64,000 bases of DNA from Sandaracinaceae bacterium (GCA_016706685.1 JADJJE010000008.1:248001-312000), one strand, 5' to 3'; counted from the stretch's first letter, positions 23,416-33,877 are shown. Notes: generated by a model not told the origin, from the letters alone. A program made the numbers and translations.

Positions 23416-25038
23416 TCACAGGTCGATGAACCCCAGCAGGTTGGAGAAGCCGAACTGGAACACGCCGATGGACGTGTCGAGCCGGATGCCCAGGTCGAAC
23501 GTGAGGTCGATGGGGATGCGCGATGCACCCTCGAAGCCGGGCACCGCGAACTCGAGGTCCTGGATGTCCGCGAGCAGGTAGGTGCCCACGTTGAAGTAGG
23601 CGTGGGCGCCGCGCAGCCCACCCCGCCGCCCGTGGCGCAGCAGCGAGACGTCGTATTCGATGTCCGCGCGCAGGGCGACCTCTTCGTTGCGCATGAATAC
23701 GACGGACGTCCCGAGGAGGTTCGGCGGTGGACGCCGGTCGAGCTCCATCTCCAGCAGGCGTGCCGGGATGAGGTCGGTCATGTCGCTCGCGTGGAACTTG
23801 TAGAAGAAGGGCGCATCTCCCAGCACCACGCCACCGAACAGCCCGAAGCGCAGCGTGTGGTGCGAGGCGACCGGCACCCACTGCCGGAACTGCGCCTGCA
23901 GCCGCACGAAGTCGTAGGCGCTGCCGATCAGGCGCGTGCCCGCGTCGGCCTGCACGCGCAGGTGGGTGCCGCGCGTGGGCAGCCCGGGGTCGTCGCGCCG
24001 GTCGTAGGTCAGCCCAACGCGCAGCACCGACGCGAAGCTTCGCCCGGGAAGGATGGAGAAGTCGATCGGGCGGACCTCGCTCCCACGGACCTCACTCGCG
24101 GCCTCGGGGCGCGAGGTGACGTAGATCCACTCGAGCTGCGCCCCGAGGTCGATGGAGAGCGTTCCGCCGATGGCGCGCCGCGTGCCGAAGTAGAACCCCC
24201 CGCGGCGATAGAAGACCACGGCGTTCCGGGCCAGCATCTCGGCCACGCAGTCGCGGGGGGCCGGCTCGACGCAGCGCGTGGTGACCGTGGGGTTGAGCCC
24301 GAAGTACTGCCGCGAGTTGTTGAAGAAAGGGGCGAAGCGCAAGCCGTAGTCGCCACCGAGGAAGCGCGGGTAGGCGAAGTCGATGCGGCCGCCCTGATGA
24401 TGCCGGGAGAGCAGGCCGCTGACCGACAGGCGCATGCCGCGACCCAGCAGGTTGGTCTCGGTCAGGGTCAAGCCCACGTAGGGGAACACGCGCGCGTTGG
24501 TGCCGCTGCTGAGCCCCTCGGCCAGCCCCAGCGCGATCTGCTCCACCACGACGGTGTTGCGCTCCACCACCTCCACGACGACCACCACCCACCCGCGCTC
24601 GGCGCCGCGCCGCAAGCGCACGTGCACCTCGTCGAACCAGCCGGTGCCCATCAGGGCGAACTGCAGCGTCTCGAGCTCGCTCTCCTCGGGATCGAACGGC
24701 TCCCCCGGCTCGAGCGGCACGTATGCGCGGATCACGGACGCGTGGGTGCGAGTGTTCCCCTCCACCTGCACGGATTCGAGGAAGTAGCGGAGGTTCTGAG
24801 CGCGGTTCTCGGACTCGGACTCGGGCTCGGCCTCGGACTCGGCCTCGGACTCGGACTCGGACTCGGCCTCCGACTCGGCCTCGGCCTCGGACTCGGACTC
24901 GGCCTCGGACTCGGACTCGGCCTCGGCCTCGGCCTCCGACTCGGCCTCGGCCTCGGCCTGCGCCCGCACGCCTCCCGGGCCCCAGGCGCAGGCAAGACCG
25001 CCGAGCAGCGCGAGCGTGACGAGGGCGGGGCGCACCAC
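23416..25038 (-). CDS. BamA/TamA-family outer membrane protein with Ser/Glu/Ala-rich N-terminal tract
   Basis: About 540 residues from GTG 25038 (8 bp after the DUF4388 gene stop); GTG 25035 is equally possible. The signal peptide ends GGVRAQ. Residues about 21-75 are a low-complexity run of Glu alternating with Ala and Ser, encoded by a hexanucleotide repeat. A POTRA-like domain follows (LESVQVEGNTRTHASVIRAYVPLEPGEPF...GTGWFDEVHVRLRRG). The C-terminal half is a 16-strand-type barrel (VGLTYDRRDDPGLPTRGTHLR; FQFGFSNLLGFIDL ending with an aromatic/Leu). With only one clear POTRA it is nearer to short Omp85 members than to full BamA. Confidence 0.85.
   Translation of the reverse strand: MVRPALVTLALLGGLACAWGPGGVRAQAEAEAESEAEAEAESESEAESESEAEAESEAESESESEAESEAEPESESENRAQNLRYFLESVQVEGNTRTHASVIRAYVPLEPGEPFDPEESELETLQFALMGTGWFDEVHVRLRRGAERGWVVVVVEVVERNTVVVEQIALGLAEGLSSGTNARVFPYVGLTLTETNLLGRGMRLSVSGLLSRHHQGGRIDFAYPRFLGGDYGLRFAPFFNNSRQYFGLNPTVTTRCVEPAPRDCVAEMLARNAVVFYRRGGFYFGTRRAIGGTLSIDLGAQLEWIYVTSRPEAASEVRGSEVRPIDFSILPGRSFASVLRVGLTYDRRDDPGLPTRGTHLRVQADAGTRLIGSAYDFVRLQAQFRQWVPVASHHTLRFGLFGGVVLGDAPFFYKFHASDMTDLIPARLLEMELDRRPPPNLLGTSVVFMRNEEVALRADIEYDVSLLRHGRRGGLRGAHAYFNVGTYLLADIQDLEFAVPGFEGASRIPIDLTFDLGIRLDTSIGVFQFGFSNLLGFIDL
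24806..24960. repeat. Hexanucleotide repeat inside the Omp85-family gene
   Basis: CTCGGA, CTCGGC and CTCCGA units (GAGTCC, GAGGCC and GAGTCG on the coding strand) encode about 50 residues of alternating Glu with Ser or Ala just after the signal peptide. The unit is the same as in the two tracts flanking the yebC-tatC junction. The repeat number is likely to vary between strains because any whole-unit slip keeps the frame. Confidence 0.85.
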
Positions 25039-25045
25039 CAGTGCT

Positions 25046-26386
25046 CTACTCGATGGGCGGCAGCTGGGCCAGCACGGCCAGGCACGCGACAAGCACCAGG
25101 CACGTGAGCGCCACCCACTTGGCCGTGGTGAGGGCATCCGCTGGCGGGGCAGCAGCGGTGCTGGCGCCCGGGCCACCGACGGCGGGTGGAGCGTGGTCCT
25201 GTTTGGCGGTGTCTGTCATGGTGGGCGCCCTTCCCGGCGGTGCAAAGGTCAGGAGATCGTTCTCCAATTCGGACGAGTCGGCAAGCATGGTGGGCAGCCG
25301 GCCCAGGTCTACCGCGGCGTGGCTGGCGGTGTCGAACTGGGTGGTGACCTCGTCTTCGCGGGATCCGCGCTGCAGCGCCTCCGGCCACTTGCTCTGGCGC
25401 AGCCGGCCCGCGTCATCGAGCGCGCTGATGGCCGTGTTGCGCGGCAGATCGGGCTTGGCGGAGCCGCGCCCCTCGCCGGGCAGCGGCACGTTCAGGTCCA
25501 TGGCAGGCCGCCGGTCTTCATCCGAAGGGGCGCGCTCGGCGGCCAAGTAGATGACCCGCACCGTGCTCTCGCCCCGCACGGGCTCCGATGCGATGCCCAG
25601 CGGCAGCGCCCCCGGCGGCCGCTGAGTCACCCGGACGGCCGGCAGCTGCGGGATGACCGGCCCCGTGCGTGCGGCGGGCGAGCGCTCGCTGCGCTCCCGC
25701 AGCAGGTCTTCGAGCGACATCTCCACCACGCGCAGGAAGCTGGCCTCGCTCGACCCGCCCAGGTCCTGGGTGGTGCTGCGCACGTCCCGCTCGAGCGGCT
25801 TGCCGATGGCCGTCCGCGCCGACACGTCCACCGGCGACATGGAGCTGGGCGGCGCCAAGGCCGGTGAGTGGTTGCGGTGCGCCTCGATGGTGAAGCGACC
25901 GTCCTCCCAGCCGAACACCTCTTGGAACTCGATGCCGCCCGCGCCCCCCACGCGCACCTCGGCCAGCTCGCCGCGCTCGTAGAAGAGCTCCACCGACTGC
26001 GGCGGGCGCGTGAGGCGCAGCACCCCGGTCAGGCCCGCCAGCTCGCAGTACCGCATCAGCTCCGACGACACGTGCACCGCTAGCGAGCCTGTCTTGACCA
26101 GGTGGTCACCACTCGACACGGGCAGGGGCGGCAGCTGCTGCTGCAGGAAGAACCGCCCCTCACGCAGCTTGAGGAGCACCTCCACCGGGTCGCGCTGCTT
26201 GCGATCGGGCTCCTGCTCCTCCGCAAACTGCCCACGAACCAGCGCGATGGTGCCCTTGCCCTCGGTGGCGCTCTCGTAGCGCAGCACGCCCGTGGCGCAC
26301 GTGGCCTCGATGTCTGCCAGCAGCTCGACGATGCCACCCGGCGGGATCGCTCCTTCGAGGACGATGTCGTCGCGCATGGGTTTCAT
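25046..26386 (-). CDS. DUF4388 (PATAN-type) protein with C-terminal membrane anchor
   Basis: 446 residues from ATG 26386. Two tandem DUF4388-like units are visible: IVELLADIEATCATGVLRYESATEGKGTIALVRGQFAEEQ (about 18-80) and LMRYCELAGLTGVLRLTRPPQSVELFYERGELAEVRVGG (about 105-165). This domain is common in myxobacterial regulators. A low-complexity regulatory stretch (200-410) leads to a tail anchor (TAKWVALTCLVLVACLAVLAQL), so it is a cytoplasmic protein held to the membrane. It is upstream of and probably co-transcribed with the Omp85-family gene, and divergent from the RND efflux pair. Confidence 0.78.
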   Translation of the reverse strand: MKPMRDDIVLEGAIPPGGIVELLADIEATCATGVLRYESATEGKGTIALVRGQFAEEQEPDRKQRDPVEVLLKLREGRFFLQQQLPPLPVSSGDHLVKTGSLAVHVSSELMRYCELAGLTGVLRLTRPPQSVELFYERGELAEVRVGGAGGIEFQEVFGWEDGRFTIEAHRNHSPALAPPSSMSPVDVSARTAIGKPLERDVRSTTQDLGGSSEASFLRVVEMSLEDLLRERSERSPAARTGPVIPQLPAVRVTQRPPGALPLGIASEPVRGESTVRVIYLAAERAPSDEDRRPAMDLNVPLPGEGRGSAKPDLPRNTAISALDDAGRLRQSKWPEALQRGSREDEVTTQFDTASHAAVDLGRLPTMLADSSELENDLLTFAPPGRAPTMTDTAKQDHAPPAVGGPGASTAAAPPADALTTAKWVALTCLVLVACLAVLAQLPPIE

Positions 26387-26489
26387 TGGCACCCGGCGCC
26401 GTGCGCGTGTCAAGCGCCGCGATGTGCCAACTTTCTCGTAGCGCCCGGCGGGTTGGGCCGACAGCGCGAAGTATGTCAAAGGGAGTTCC

Positions 26490-27611
26490 ATGCGCTTGAC
26501 GCCCCCCACCGTCGCATGGGTCCTGGCGCTCGCTGCCGGCTGCGGACTCGTGGGCTGCGGTGGTGAGGCCGAGGCTCCTGCTGCCCCTCCTGCGCGTCCT
26601 CCTTCGCGGGTAGCGACCGCCCCCGTGGAGGACGGGCCGCTGCTCGTGCGTCACCGCCTGACCGGGCGCACCGTGGCCGCTCAAGAGGCCACCCTCGCGG
26701 CCGGCGCAGACGGCGCCATGCGCCGCATCCTAGTGCGCGTGGGCGACCGGGTGGAGGCGGGTGACCTGCTGTTCGAGGTGGACCCCGGCATCTTGCGCGC
26801 CGACCTGGCCGCGGTTCAGGCCACCGCCGCCACCGCCGCCGAGGAAGAGGCCCAGGCCGCACGCGACGCCGCACGCTTCCGTGGCGCCGGACCCGAGGCC
26901 GTGGCGGCCAGCGAGATCGAGCAGGCCGAGAGCCGCGCCGAGCAGCTGGCCCGCCGGCGCGCCGAGCTGAGCGCGCGCGTGCGCCAGACCCGCTCGCGCC
27001 TGGCCCAGCAGCTGGTGCGGGCGCCCTTCGCCGGGCAGGTGGTGCAGCGCATGGCCGACGCGGGGGACTGGGTGTCGGCCGGCACCCCCGTGCTGCGGCT
27101 GGTCAGCATGGAGGACGTGGAGGTCCACGCCGCTGCGGACCCGGTGCTGGTGGCGCGCATCGCCGAGGGCACGCCCGCCACGCTGCGCTTCGCCGGAGAG
27201 ACGTTGGCCGGGAGCGTGGCCGGCGTAGTGCGCGCCATCGACAGCGCCACCGGGACCGCGCCGCTGCGCATCGTCCCCACGGGCAGCGAGCGCCCCGCGT
27301 GGCTCTTGCCCGGCCGCTTCCTCGACGTGGAGGTCGAGCTGCCCGAGGAGGGCGGTGTGGTGGTGCCGCGCGACGCCGTCACCTACGGGGTGCGCGGCGC
27401 CCGCGTCGTGCGCGTGGTGGACGGGGCGGCCCAGATCGTGGCGGTGGAGGTGGTGGTCCAGGCGGGTGACCGCGCGCTCGTGCGTGGCGAGGGCCTCACC
27501 GCCGGCCAGCGCGTGGTGACGCGCGGCAACGAGCGCCTGCGCCCGGGTGAGGCCGTCACCGAGGGCACGGAGGCCGCGGCCGCGCCGGCTGCGGCGGGCG
27601 GGGGCGCGTGA
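26490..27611 (+). CDS. RND efflux periplasmic adaptor (membrane-fusion protein)
   Basis: 373 residues. The lipoprotein signal ends LVGCGG (Cys about residue 23). The order is barrel-sandwich strand (ATLAAGADGAMRRILVRVGDRVEAGDLLFEVDP), a helical hairpin of about 70 residues (VQATAATAAEEEAQAARDAARF), the returning lipoyl half (LVRAPFAGQVVQRMADAGDWVSAGTPVLRLVSM), a beta-barrel and a membrane-proximal domain, the HlyD/AcrA layout. It bridges the inner-membrane pump encoded 16 bp downstream to an outer-membrane channel not present here. Confidence 0.92.
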   Translation: MRLTPPTVAWVLALAAGCGLVGCGGEAEAPAAPPARPPSRVATAPVEDGPLLVRHRLTGRTVAAQEATLAAGADGAMRRILVRVGDRVEAGDLLFEVDPGILRADLAAVQATAATAAEEEAQAARDAARFRGAGPEAVAASEIEQAESRAEQLARRRAELSARVRQTRSRLAQQLVRAPFAGQVVQRMADAGDWVSAGTPVLRLVSMEDVEVHAAADPVLVARIAEGTPATLRFAGETLAGSVAGVVRAIDSATGTAPLRIVPTGSERPAWLLPGRFLDVEVELPEEGGVVVPRDAVTYGVRGARVVRVVDGAAQIVAVEVVVQAGDRALVRGEGLTAGQRVVTRGNERLRPGEAVTEGTEAAAAPAAAGGGA

Positions 27612-27627
27612 CGGGAGCCCGCACGTC

Positions 27628-30600
27628 GTGAAGCAGCGCGCCCAGGGCCTGCTCGCGCTCGCCATCGAGCGTCCGGTCACGGTCACGGTCGGCGTGATCC
27701 TCGTGGTCATGTTCGGCCTGCTCTCGCTGGTGGGCCTGCCCATCCAGCTCACGCCGGACATCTCGCGGCCCACCATCGACATCAGCACGCGCTGGCCGGG
27801 TGCCGCCCCGAGCGAGGTGGAGACCGAGATCCTCGAGGCGCAGGAGCAGACCCTCAAGGGCCTGGCCGGTCTCGTGAAGATGACCAGCAACGCCAGCCCG
27901 GACCTCGGCCGCATCACGCTCGAGTTCGACGTCGGCACCAACATCGACGACGCGCTGGTGCGCGTGAACAACCGCCTCGGCGAGGTCAGCTCGTATCCCG
28001 AGGCGGCGGACCGTCCCGTGCTGAGCACGTCGGATCTCTCCGGGCCGGCCATCGCGGTGGTGGCCATCCGCGACCTCGAGGGCGGCTCGGTCTCGGCCTA
28101 CCGCACGTGGGTGGCCGAGGAGATCATCCCGGAGCTCGAGCGCATCCCCGGGGTGGCCGGCATGCGTCACGTGGGCGGGCAGGACTCCGAGGTGCACATC
28201 GACTTCGACCCACGCGCCCTGGCCGAGCGTGGGCTGCGCATCAACGACCTCGCGGACCGCGTGCGGGCGGAGCTGCGCAACGTGTCGGCGGGCGAGCTCA
28301 GCATCGGCAAGCGCAGCTTCTTGGTGCGCACCCCGCTCGCCCCTGAAGAGGTGGAGGATCTCGAGCAGGTGGTGCTGGGCACCGGGCCCGACGGCACCCC
28401 CCGTGCGCCTGGCCGACGTGGCCACCGTGAGCATGGGCCTGCGCAACCCGCGCGGCGTGGCCATGACCAACGGGCGCCCGTCCATGATCCTGCTGCTCCA
28501 GCGCGAGTCGGGCAGCAACGTCCTGGCGGTCACGGAGGCCGTGCGGGCCACGGTGGAAGACCTGGACGAGCGCGTGTTCGCTCCCGAGGGACTCACCATC
28601 GAGGTCATCTCGGACCAGGTGGGCTACATCAACGACGCCCTCGATCTGGTGCAGTCCAACCTGCTCATGGGCGCGGTGCTGGCCATCCTCGCGCTCTTCT
28701 TCTTCCTGCGCTCGGCGGGGGCCTCGGCCATCATCAGCGTGTCCATCCCGGTGTGCGTCTTCGGCACTGCGCTCGGCATGAACTGGATGGGGCGCTCCAT
28801 CAACGTCATCTCGCTGGCCGGCGTCACGTTCGCGGTCGGCATGGTGCTCGACAACTCCATCGTGGTGCTCGAGAGCATCGACATCGAGCGCAAAACCGCC
28901 AAGACGGCCGCCGAGGCTGCGCTCGAGGGCGTGCGCAAGGTGTGGGGCGCCGTGCTCGCGTCCACGCTCACCACCGTGGCCGTGTTCGCGCCCATCATCG
29001 CGTGGGAGTCCGAGGTGGGTCAGCTGCTGCGCGACGTGGCCGTGGCCATCACGCTCGCCGTGCTCTGGTCGCTGGTGGTGTCCGTGTGGGTGGTGCCCAG
29101 CCTGGCCGCGCGCTTGCTGCATCCGCGCCCGGCCGACGCCCCCGTGCCCACGCCCGGGCCGCTCGCGCGCCTGGGTGACCGGCTGCGCGAGAAGCTGGTC
29201 CACACCTCCAGCTGGATCGCGCGCGACCTGCGGCGCGGCTTCGTGCTGGTGGCCTTGGTGGTGGCAGCCTCCGCCGGCGTCACCTTCGTGCTGGCCCCGC
29301 CCCTCGAGTACCTGCCCACCGGCAACCGCAACCTCATCTTCGGCGTGCTGGTGCCGCCGCCGGGCTACTCGTCCGCCGAGTTCGAGCGCATGGGCCGGCA
29401 GATGGACACCCAGATCAGCCCGCACATCGACGCCGAGGTGGGCGGCGTGCCCTCCATCGAGCGCTCGTTCTTCGTGGGCGATGGCAGCTCCGTGTTCGCC
29501 GGCGCCGTGGCCACGGACCCCAACGAGGTCGGCGCGCTGCTCACCTTCCTGCGCGGCGTGCAGGCCGACGTGCCGGGGACCTTCGGCTTCACCAACCAGT
29601 CCAGCCTCTTCGGCCGCGGCGTGGGCGCCGGGCGCACCATCGACGTGAACCTGGTGGGCTCCGACATCCCCACCCTGACGGAGCTGGGCGGCCGCATCAT
29701 GGGGGCGCTGCGCACCGCCATCCCCGAGGCCCAGGTGCGCCCCGTGCCAGGCCTCGATCCGGGTGCGCCCGAGGTGCAGATCCACCCGCGCCGGCGCCAG
29801 GCCGCGCAGCTGGGCATCCGCAGCGACCAGCTGGGGCTCATGGTGGACGCGCTGGTGGACGGCGCCATCGTGGGCGAGCTGACCCCCAGCAACGGCTACG
29901 AGGTGGACGTGGTGCTGCGCGCGGTCACGCCGGGACGCGGGCTCATCACGGACCCGCTCGAGCTGCTGGACGCCCCGCTGGTGGCGGGCGGCGGCGAGAT
30001 CGTCCCGCTGAGCGCCGTGGCCGACGCCGTCACGGACCTCGGGCCGGCCATGATCCAGCGCCTCGAGCGCCGCCGCGCCATCACGCTGCAGGTCTCGCCC
30101 CCCGAGTCGCTGCCGCTCGAGACCGCGGTGGCCATCGTGCGCGACCAGGTCATCGAGCCGATGGTGCGCGCGGGCGACGTGCCCCCCGGCGTCACGGTGG
30201 AGCTCAGCGGCGCGGCCGGCGACCTCGACGTGGCGGCCGAGCAGTTCGGCGAGGCGCTGCTGCTGGCCATCGTCATCTGCTTCCTGTTGCTCGCCGCGCT
30301 GTTCGAGGACTTCCTCGCGCCGCTGATCGTGCTGGTGAGCCTGCCTCTCGCCGCGGCGGGCGGCATGGCCTGCCTGGTGGCGGTGGACCACTACCTGGGG
30401 CCCGTGCCGCTGGACCTGCTGACGGCGCTCGGGTTCTTGATCCTGATCGGCGTCGTGGTGAACAACGCCATCCTCGTGGTGGAGGGCGCCATCGCGCGGC
30501 TCGACGAGGGCGCCGAGCTCAACGTGGCCGTGGCCGACGCGGTTCGCTCGCGCCTGCGCCCCATCTTCATGACCACCGTCACGTCGCTGGCCGGCCTGCT

Positions 30601-30751
30601 GCCCATGGTGCTCTCGTCGGGCGCCGGCGCCGAACTCTACCGCGGGGTGGGCGCCATCGTGCTGGGCGGCCTCACGCTGTCCACCGTGCTGGTGGTGTTC
30701 GTGATCCCCGCGCTGTTCACCATGCTCTACCGCCTGCGCGGCGTGCGCTGA
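27628..30751 (+). CDS. RND-family efflux pump (AcrB/HAE1-like), frame broken by one base
   Basis: The start is GTG 27628 and the stop is at 30749-30751. The span is 3124 bp, one base more than a whole number of codons. The frame shifts in a run of six C at about 28393-28398: the upstream frame reads EQVVLGTGPDGTP and the downstream frame continues VRLADVATVSMGLRNPRG. Removing one C restores a protein of about 1040 residues. RND hallmarks are the first helix VTVTVGVILVVMFGLLSLVGLPIQLTP, twelve helices in two halves, GMVLDNSIVVLESI (helix 4 with Asp), and GVVVNNAILVVEGAIARLDEG. The organic-substrate (HAE) branch is likely. The break may be a read error or a slippage mutation. Confidence 0.85.
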
Positions 30752-30759
30752 GCTCAGCC
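30732..30759. repeat. 28-bp direct repeat, left boundary of the restriction island
   Basis: The last 20 bases of the RND gene plus 8 bases after its stop are repeated exactly at 39126-39153, where they adjoin dps. The 28-mer contains GAGCTC and both the RND stop (TGA) and, on the opposite strand, the dps stop. It looks like the core of an integration site. Confidence 0.75.
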
Positions 30760-30775
30760 TCGAGGGAAGCCGCCC

Positions 30776-33700
30776 TCAGGGCGTCGTGAGGCCCCAAAAC
30801 CGGTCGAAGAACGCCACGAGCCTCTCTAGAACGCGGCGCTTCTTCTCGCCGTGCCCGCCATCGCCGGAGAACCTCGATGCTGGCGGCAGGATCTGAGTGA
30901 TGGCGGTGCCGCTCTGCTGGATGGACCCGTCGCGGAAGGCACGCTCGACGAACGCGCGCGTCGCGGCGGCTCGCAGGCCCTCTTCCTCGATGATGCTGTC
31001 CAGCTCCGCCTCACGGCGGGCCTCCACGAACGCCTTCCATTGTTCGTCCACGGCGTCGCTCGCGGAGATCTTGTCCACGAATGCCTCGATGAGGTCTTTC
31101 TTGTTTCGGAGGCCAGGACTGCTGTCCACCGCGCGTCGGATTTCGGCCAGGATTTCCTTGTCTTGCCCGTGCCCGTGCTCTTCCACGTACCGCGCCACCA
31201 GGAGGAGGATGTAGTCGACGGTGATCTCGACCTGCTTGATCAGCTCGATCTCGAAGACGATGTCATCGTTGATCGCCTCCTTCTCGACCTCGCCCGAGTT
31301 GCGGAACTCGGCATGGAGGTTGAGGTACTGGCTGATGTAGTCTTGGAGCTGGCCCGCGTTGAGCGGGTCGTCTCTCTCGAACTCGTCGAAAGACGTGAGG
31401 ATGTTCCGCAGACGAAGGATGGCGCCGAAGAGCTGGACGAATGCCTTCTGTCGTGCCTCACCCACCAAGGGGAACGCGCTCAACGGGAACTGGGCGAGCA
31501 GCTCGACAACCTTCTGCTTGTAGGTGCCGAAGTACTCTGCATAGGGCTTGAGCAGTACAATGCCCTTCGCGTCTTTGTTGCCGAACAGCGCGATGGCGTC
31601 GTTCGTGGCCTTCTCCAAGTCGCGGAAACTGACGATGTTCCCGTAGGTCTTGACGGAGTTCAGGATCCGGTTGGTGCGGGAATACGCTTGGATAAGGCCG
31701 TGCGCCTTGAGGTTCTTGTCCACCCACAGCGTGTTCAGCGTGGTGGCGTCGAAGCCCGTGAGGAACATGTTGACCACGATGACCAGGTCCAACTCGCGGT
31801 TCTTGAGCCGCAGCGACAAGTCCTTGTAGTAGTTCTGGAACTTGTCCGACGAGGTGTCGTAGCTCGTGCCGAACAGTGCGTTGTAGTCGGCGATCGCATC
31901 TTCGAGGAAGTCGCGCGAGGTCTGGTCCAGGCCCTCGGTCTCGAACCCCTCCTCCGCAAGCACACCGTCCTCCTCACTCTCGTTGGGAGCGAAGCTGTAG
32001 ACTAGAGCGACCTTCAGTCGTTGAGCCTCGGGGAGCTCCCTCTGCTGATCCCTGAACTCCGCGTAGTAGCGCTTGGCGGCGTCGATGGAGGCTGTGGCAA
32101 AGATGGAGTTGAAGCCATCGATCCGTCGCGACTCCCGCTTTTCGAGGACCTTGCTGCGAGCGCCAGCGACCTCGGCGATGTTGGTGAGCACGCGATGCTT
32201 GTAGCTTCTGCTCCGCTTGGTTTTCTGCTCGAAGTGCTCGCGGGTGTAGGCGACGACCTGGCTCACGCGCTGAGGGGCCAGCAATGCGCGCTCCGCGTCG
32301 ATCCCGAACACTTGCTTGTCGGTCACTCCCGGCGGCAGCTTGATGGTGTTGACGTAGTCGATGCGGAACGGGAGCACGTTCTTGTCGGTGATCGCGTCCA
32401 CAATCGTGTACGTGTGGAGCTTGTCGCCGAACGTTTGCTCGGTGGTTCGCCGCTTCGCATCTCCGCCGGTAGAAGAGTTCTCTGCGAAGATGGGCGTGCC
32501 CGTGAACCCGAACAGGTGATACCGGTTGAACGCGCGCCTGATGGCCGCATGCATGTCGCCGAACTGAGAGCGGTGGCACTCGTCGAAGATGATGACGACG
32601 TGGCCGTCGTACACGGCGTGGTCTCGGTTCCCGGCGATGAACGTCGACAGCTTCTGGATCGTGGTGACGATGATGCGGGCGGATGGGTCACCCAGCTGTC
32701 GCTTGAGCACGGCGGTGGAGGTGTTCGAGTTGGCGGCGCCCTTCTCGAAGCGGTCGTACTCCAGCATGGTCTGGTAATCGAGGTCTTTGCGATCCACCAC
32801 GAACAGCACCTTGGCCACGCCCTCGCCCCGCGACGCCAGCTGCGCCGTCTTGAAGCTGGTGAGCGTCTTACCGGAGCCGGTGGTGTGCCAGACATAGCCG
32901 CCCGCATGGACGGTGCCGAGAGTCTTGGCGTTCCGGGCGATGTCTATCTTGTTCAGGATCCTCTCGGTGGCCGCGATCTGGTAGGGCCGCATGACGAGCA
33001 GCATTCGGTCGGCCGTGAGCACACAGTATCGAGCGAGCACGGCGAGCAACGTGTGCTTCGCGAAGAACGTCTTGGTGAAGCCCGCCAGGCTCTGAATCGG
33101 CCGGTTCGTGGCGTCTGCCCACCAGGAGGTGAATTCATAGGAGTTCGACGTTACCCGTACTCGTCTCCTGCCGTTGGCTTCGTCGAGGTGCTGTCGTCGC
33201 GTAGTGTTGCTGTAGTACTTCGTCAGCGTGCCGTTGGTGATGACGAATATCTGGGTGTAGTCGAAGAGTCCCGAGCCCGCCCAGAACGAGTCCCGCTGGT
33301 AGCGGTTGATCTGGTTGAAGGCCTCGCGGATGTCCACGCCGCGACGCTTCAGCTCGACATGGACCAGCGGCAGACCGTTTACGAGGATGGTGACGTCGTA
33401 GCGGTTGGCCCGCGCAGCGCGGCCTTGACCCTCACCGACCTCGTACTGGTTGATGACCTGGAGGTGATTGTTGTGGATGTGCTTCTTGTCGAGGAGCTTG
33501 ATGTTCTGTGTGGACCCGCCGTCGCGGACCAGGACCTGGATCGGGTCCTCCTGAATACGACGGGTTTTGTCTTCGGCCGTGTCGTTGGCCCCGGCTACGC
33601 GCTCCGTGAAGAAGCGCTCCCACTCGTTGTCCGAGAACGTGACGCCGTTGAGCTTCTCCAGCTGCGCGCGCAGGTTCGCGATGAGCTGCGCCTCGCTCGT

Positions 33701-33877
33701 GATGGGCAGGTACTCGTAGGCTTGGGCCTTCAGGCGCTCGATGAACTCGTGCTCGAGCTGCGCCTCGGTCTGATAGCCATCGGCGATGCCCTGCTCGTCC
33801 GGGATGTACTCGGCCACCACCGTGCTCTGGTCGCTGACCGCGAGCGGTGCGTAGCGGCGGGGCGGGAACTCGCTCAC
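30776..33877 (-). CDS. hsdR: Type I restriction endonuclease subunit R
   Basis: 1033 residues, the size of type IC (EcoR124I-like) HsdR. The N-terminal nuclease domain has the PD-(D/E)xK-like pattern (VTILVNGLPLVHVELKRRG, about residues 165-183). SF2 translocase motifs are WHTTGSGKTLTSFKTA (Walker A), FDECHRSQFG (Walker B/motif II), FGFTGTPIF (III) and later VVNMFLTGFDATTLNTLWVDKNL with QAYSRTNRI (VI). A helical C-terminal region docks on the methylase. It makes the ATP-driven DNA translocation and cleavage subunit. ATGA overlap with hsdS; last gene of the hsd operon. Base composition looks less GC-rich than the surroundings. Confidence 0.95.
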   Translation of the reverse strand: MSEFPPRRYAPLAVSDQSTVVAEYIPDEQGIADGYQTEAQLEHEFIERLKAQAYEYLPITSEAQLIANLRAQLEKLNGVTFSDNEWERFFTERVAGANDTAEDKTRRIQEDPIQVLVRDGGSTQNIKLLDKKHIHNNHLQVINQYEVGEGQGRAARANRYDVTILVNGLPLVHVELKRRGVDIREAFNQINRYQRDSFWAGSGLFDYTQIFVITNGTLTKYYSNTTRRQHLDEANGRRRVRVTSNSYEFTSWWADATNRPIQSLAGFTKTFFAKHTLLAVLARYCVLTADRMLLVMRPYQIAATERILNKIDIARNAKTLGTVHAGGYVWHTTGSGKTLTSFKTAQLASRGEGVAKVLFVVDRKDLDYQTMLEYDRFEKGAANSNTSTAVLKRQLGDPSARIIVTTIQKLSTFIAGNRDHAVYDGHVVIIFDECHRSQFGDMHAAIRRAFNRYHLFGFTGTPIFAENSSTGGDAKRRTTEQTFGDKLHTYTIVDAITDKNVLPFRIDYVNTIKLPPGVTDKQVFGIDAERALLAPQRVSQVVAYTREHFEQKTKRSRSYKHRVLTNIAEVAGARSKVLEKRESRRIDGFNSIFATASIDAAKRYYAEFRDQQRELPEAQRLKVALVYSFAPNESEEDGVLAEEGFETEGLDQTSRDFLEDAIADYNALFGTSYDTSSDKFQNYYKDLSLRLKNRELDLVIVVNMFLTGFDATTLNTLWVDKNLKAHGLIQAYSRTNRILNSVKTYGNIVSFRDLEKATNDAIALFGNKDAKGIVLLKPYAEYFGTYKQKVVELLAQFPLSAFPLVGEARQKAFVQLFGAILRLRNILTSFDEFERDDPLNAGQLQDYISQYLNLHAEFRNSGEVEKEAINDDIVFEIELIKQVEITVDYILLLVARYVEEHGHGQDKEILAEIRRAVDSSPGLRNKKDLIEAFVDKISASDAVDEQWKAFVEARREAELDSIIEEEGLRAAATRAFVERAFRDGSIQQSGTAITQILPPASRFSGDGGHGEKKRRVLERLVAFFDRFWGLTTP

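Noticed and set aside
28298..30391. About 700-codon minus-strand frame opposite the RND pump
   Set aside because: Composition is His/Gly/Arg-rich without domains; the pump motifs on the plus strand explain the interval.
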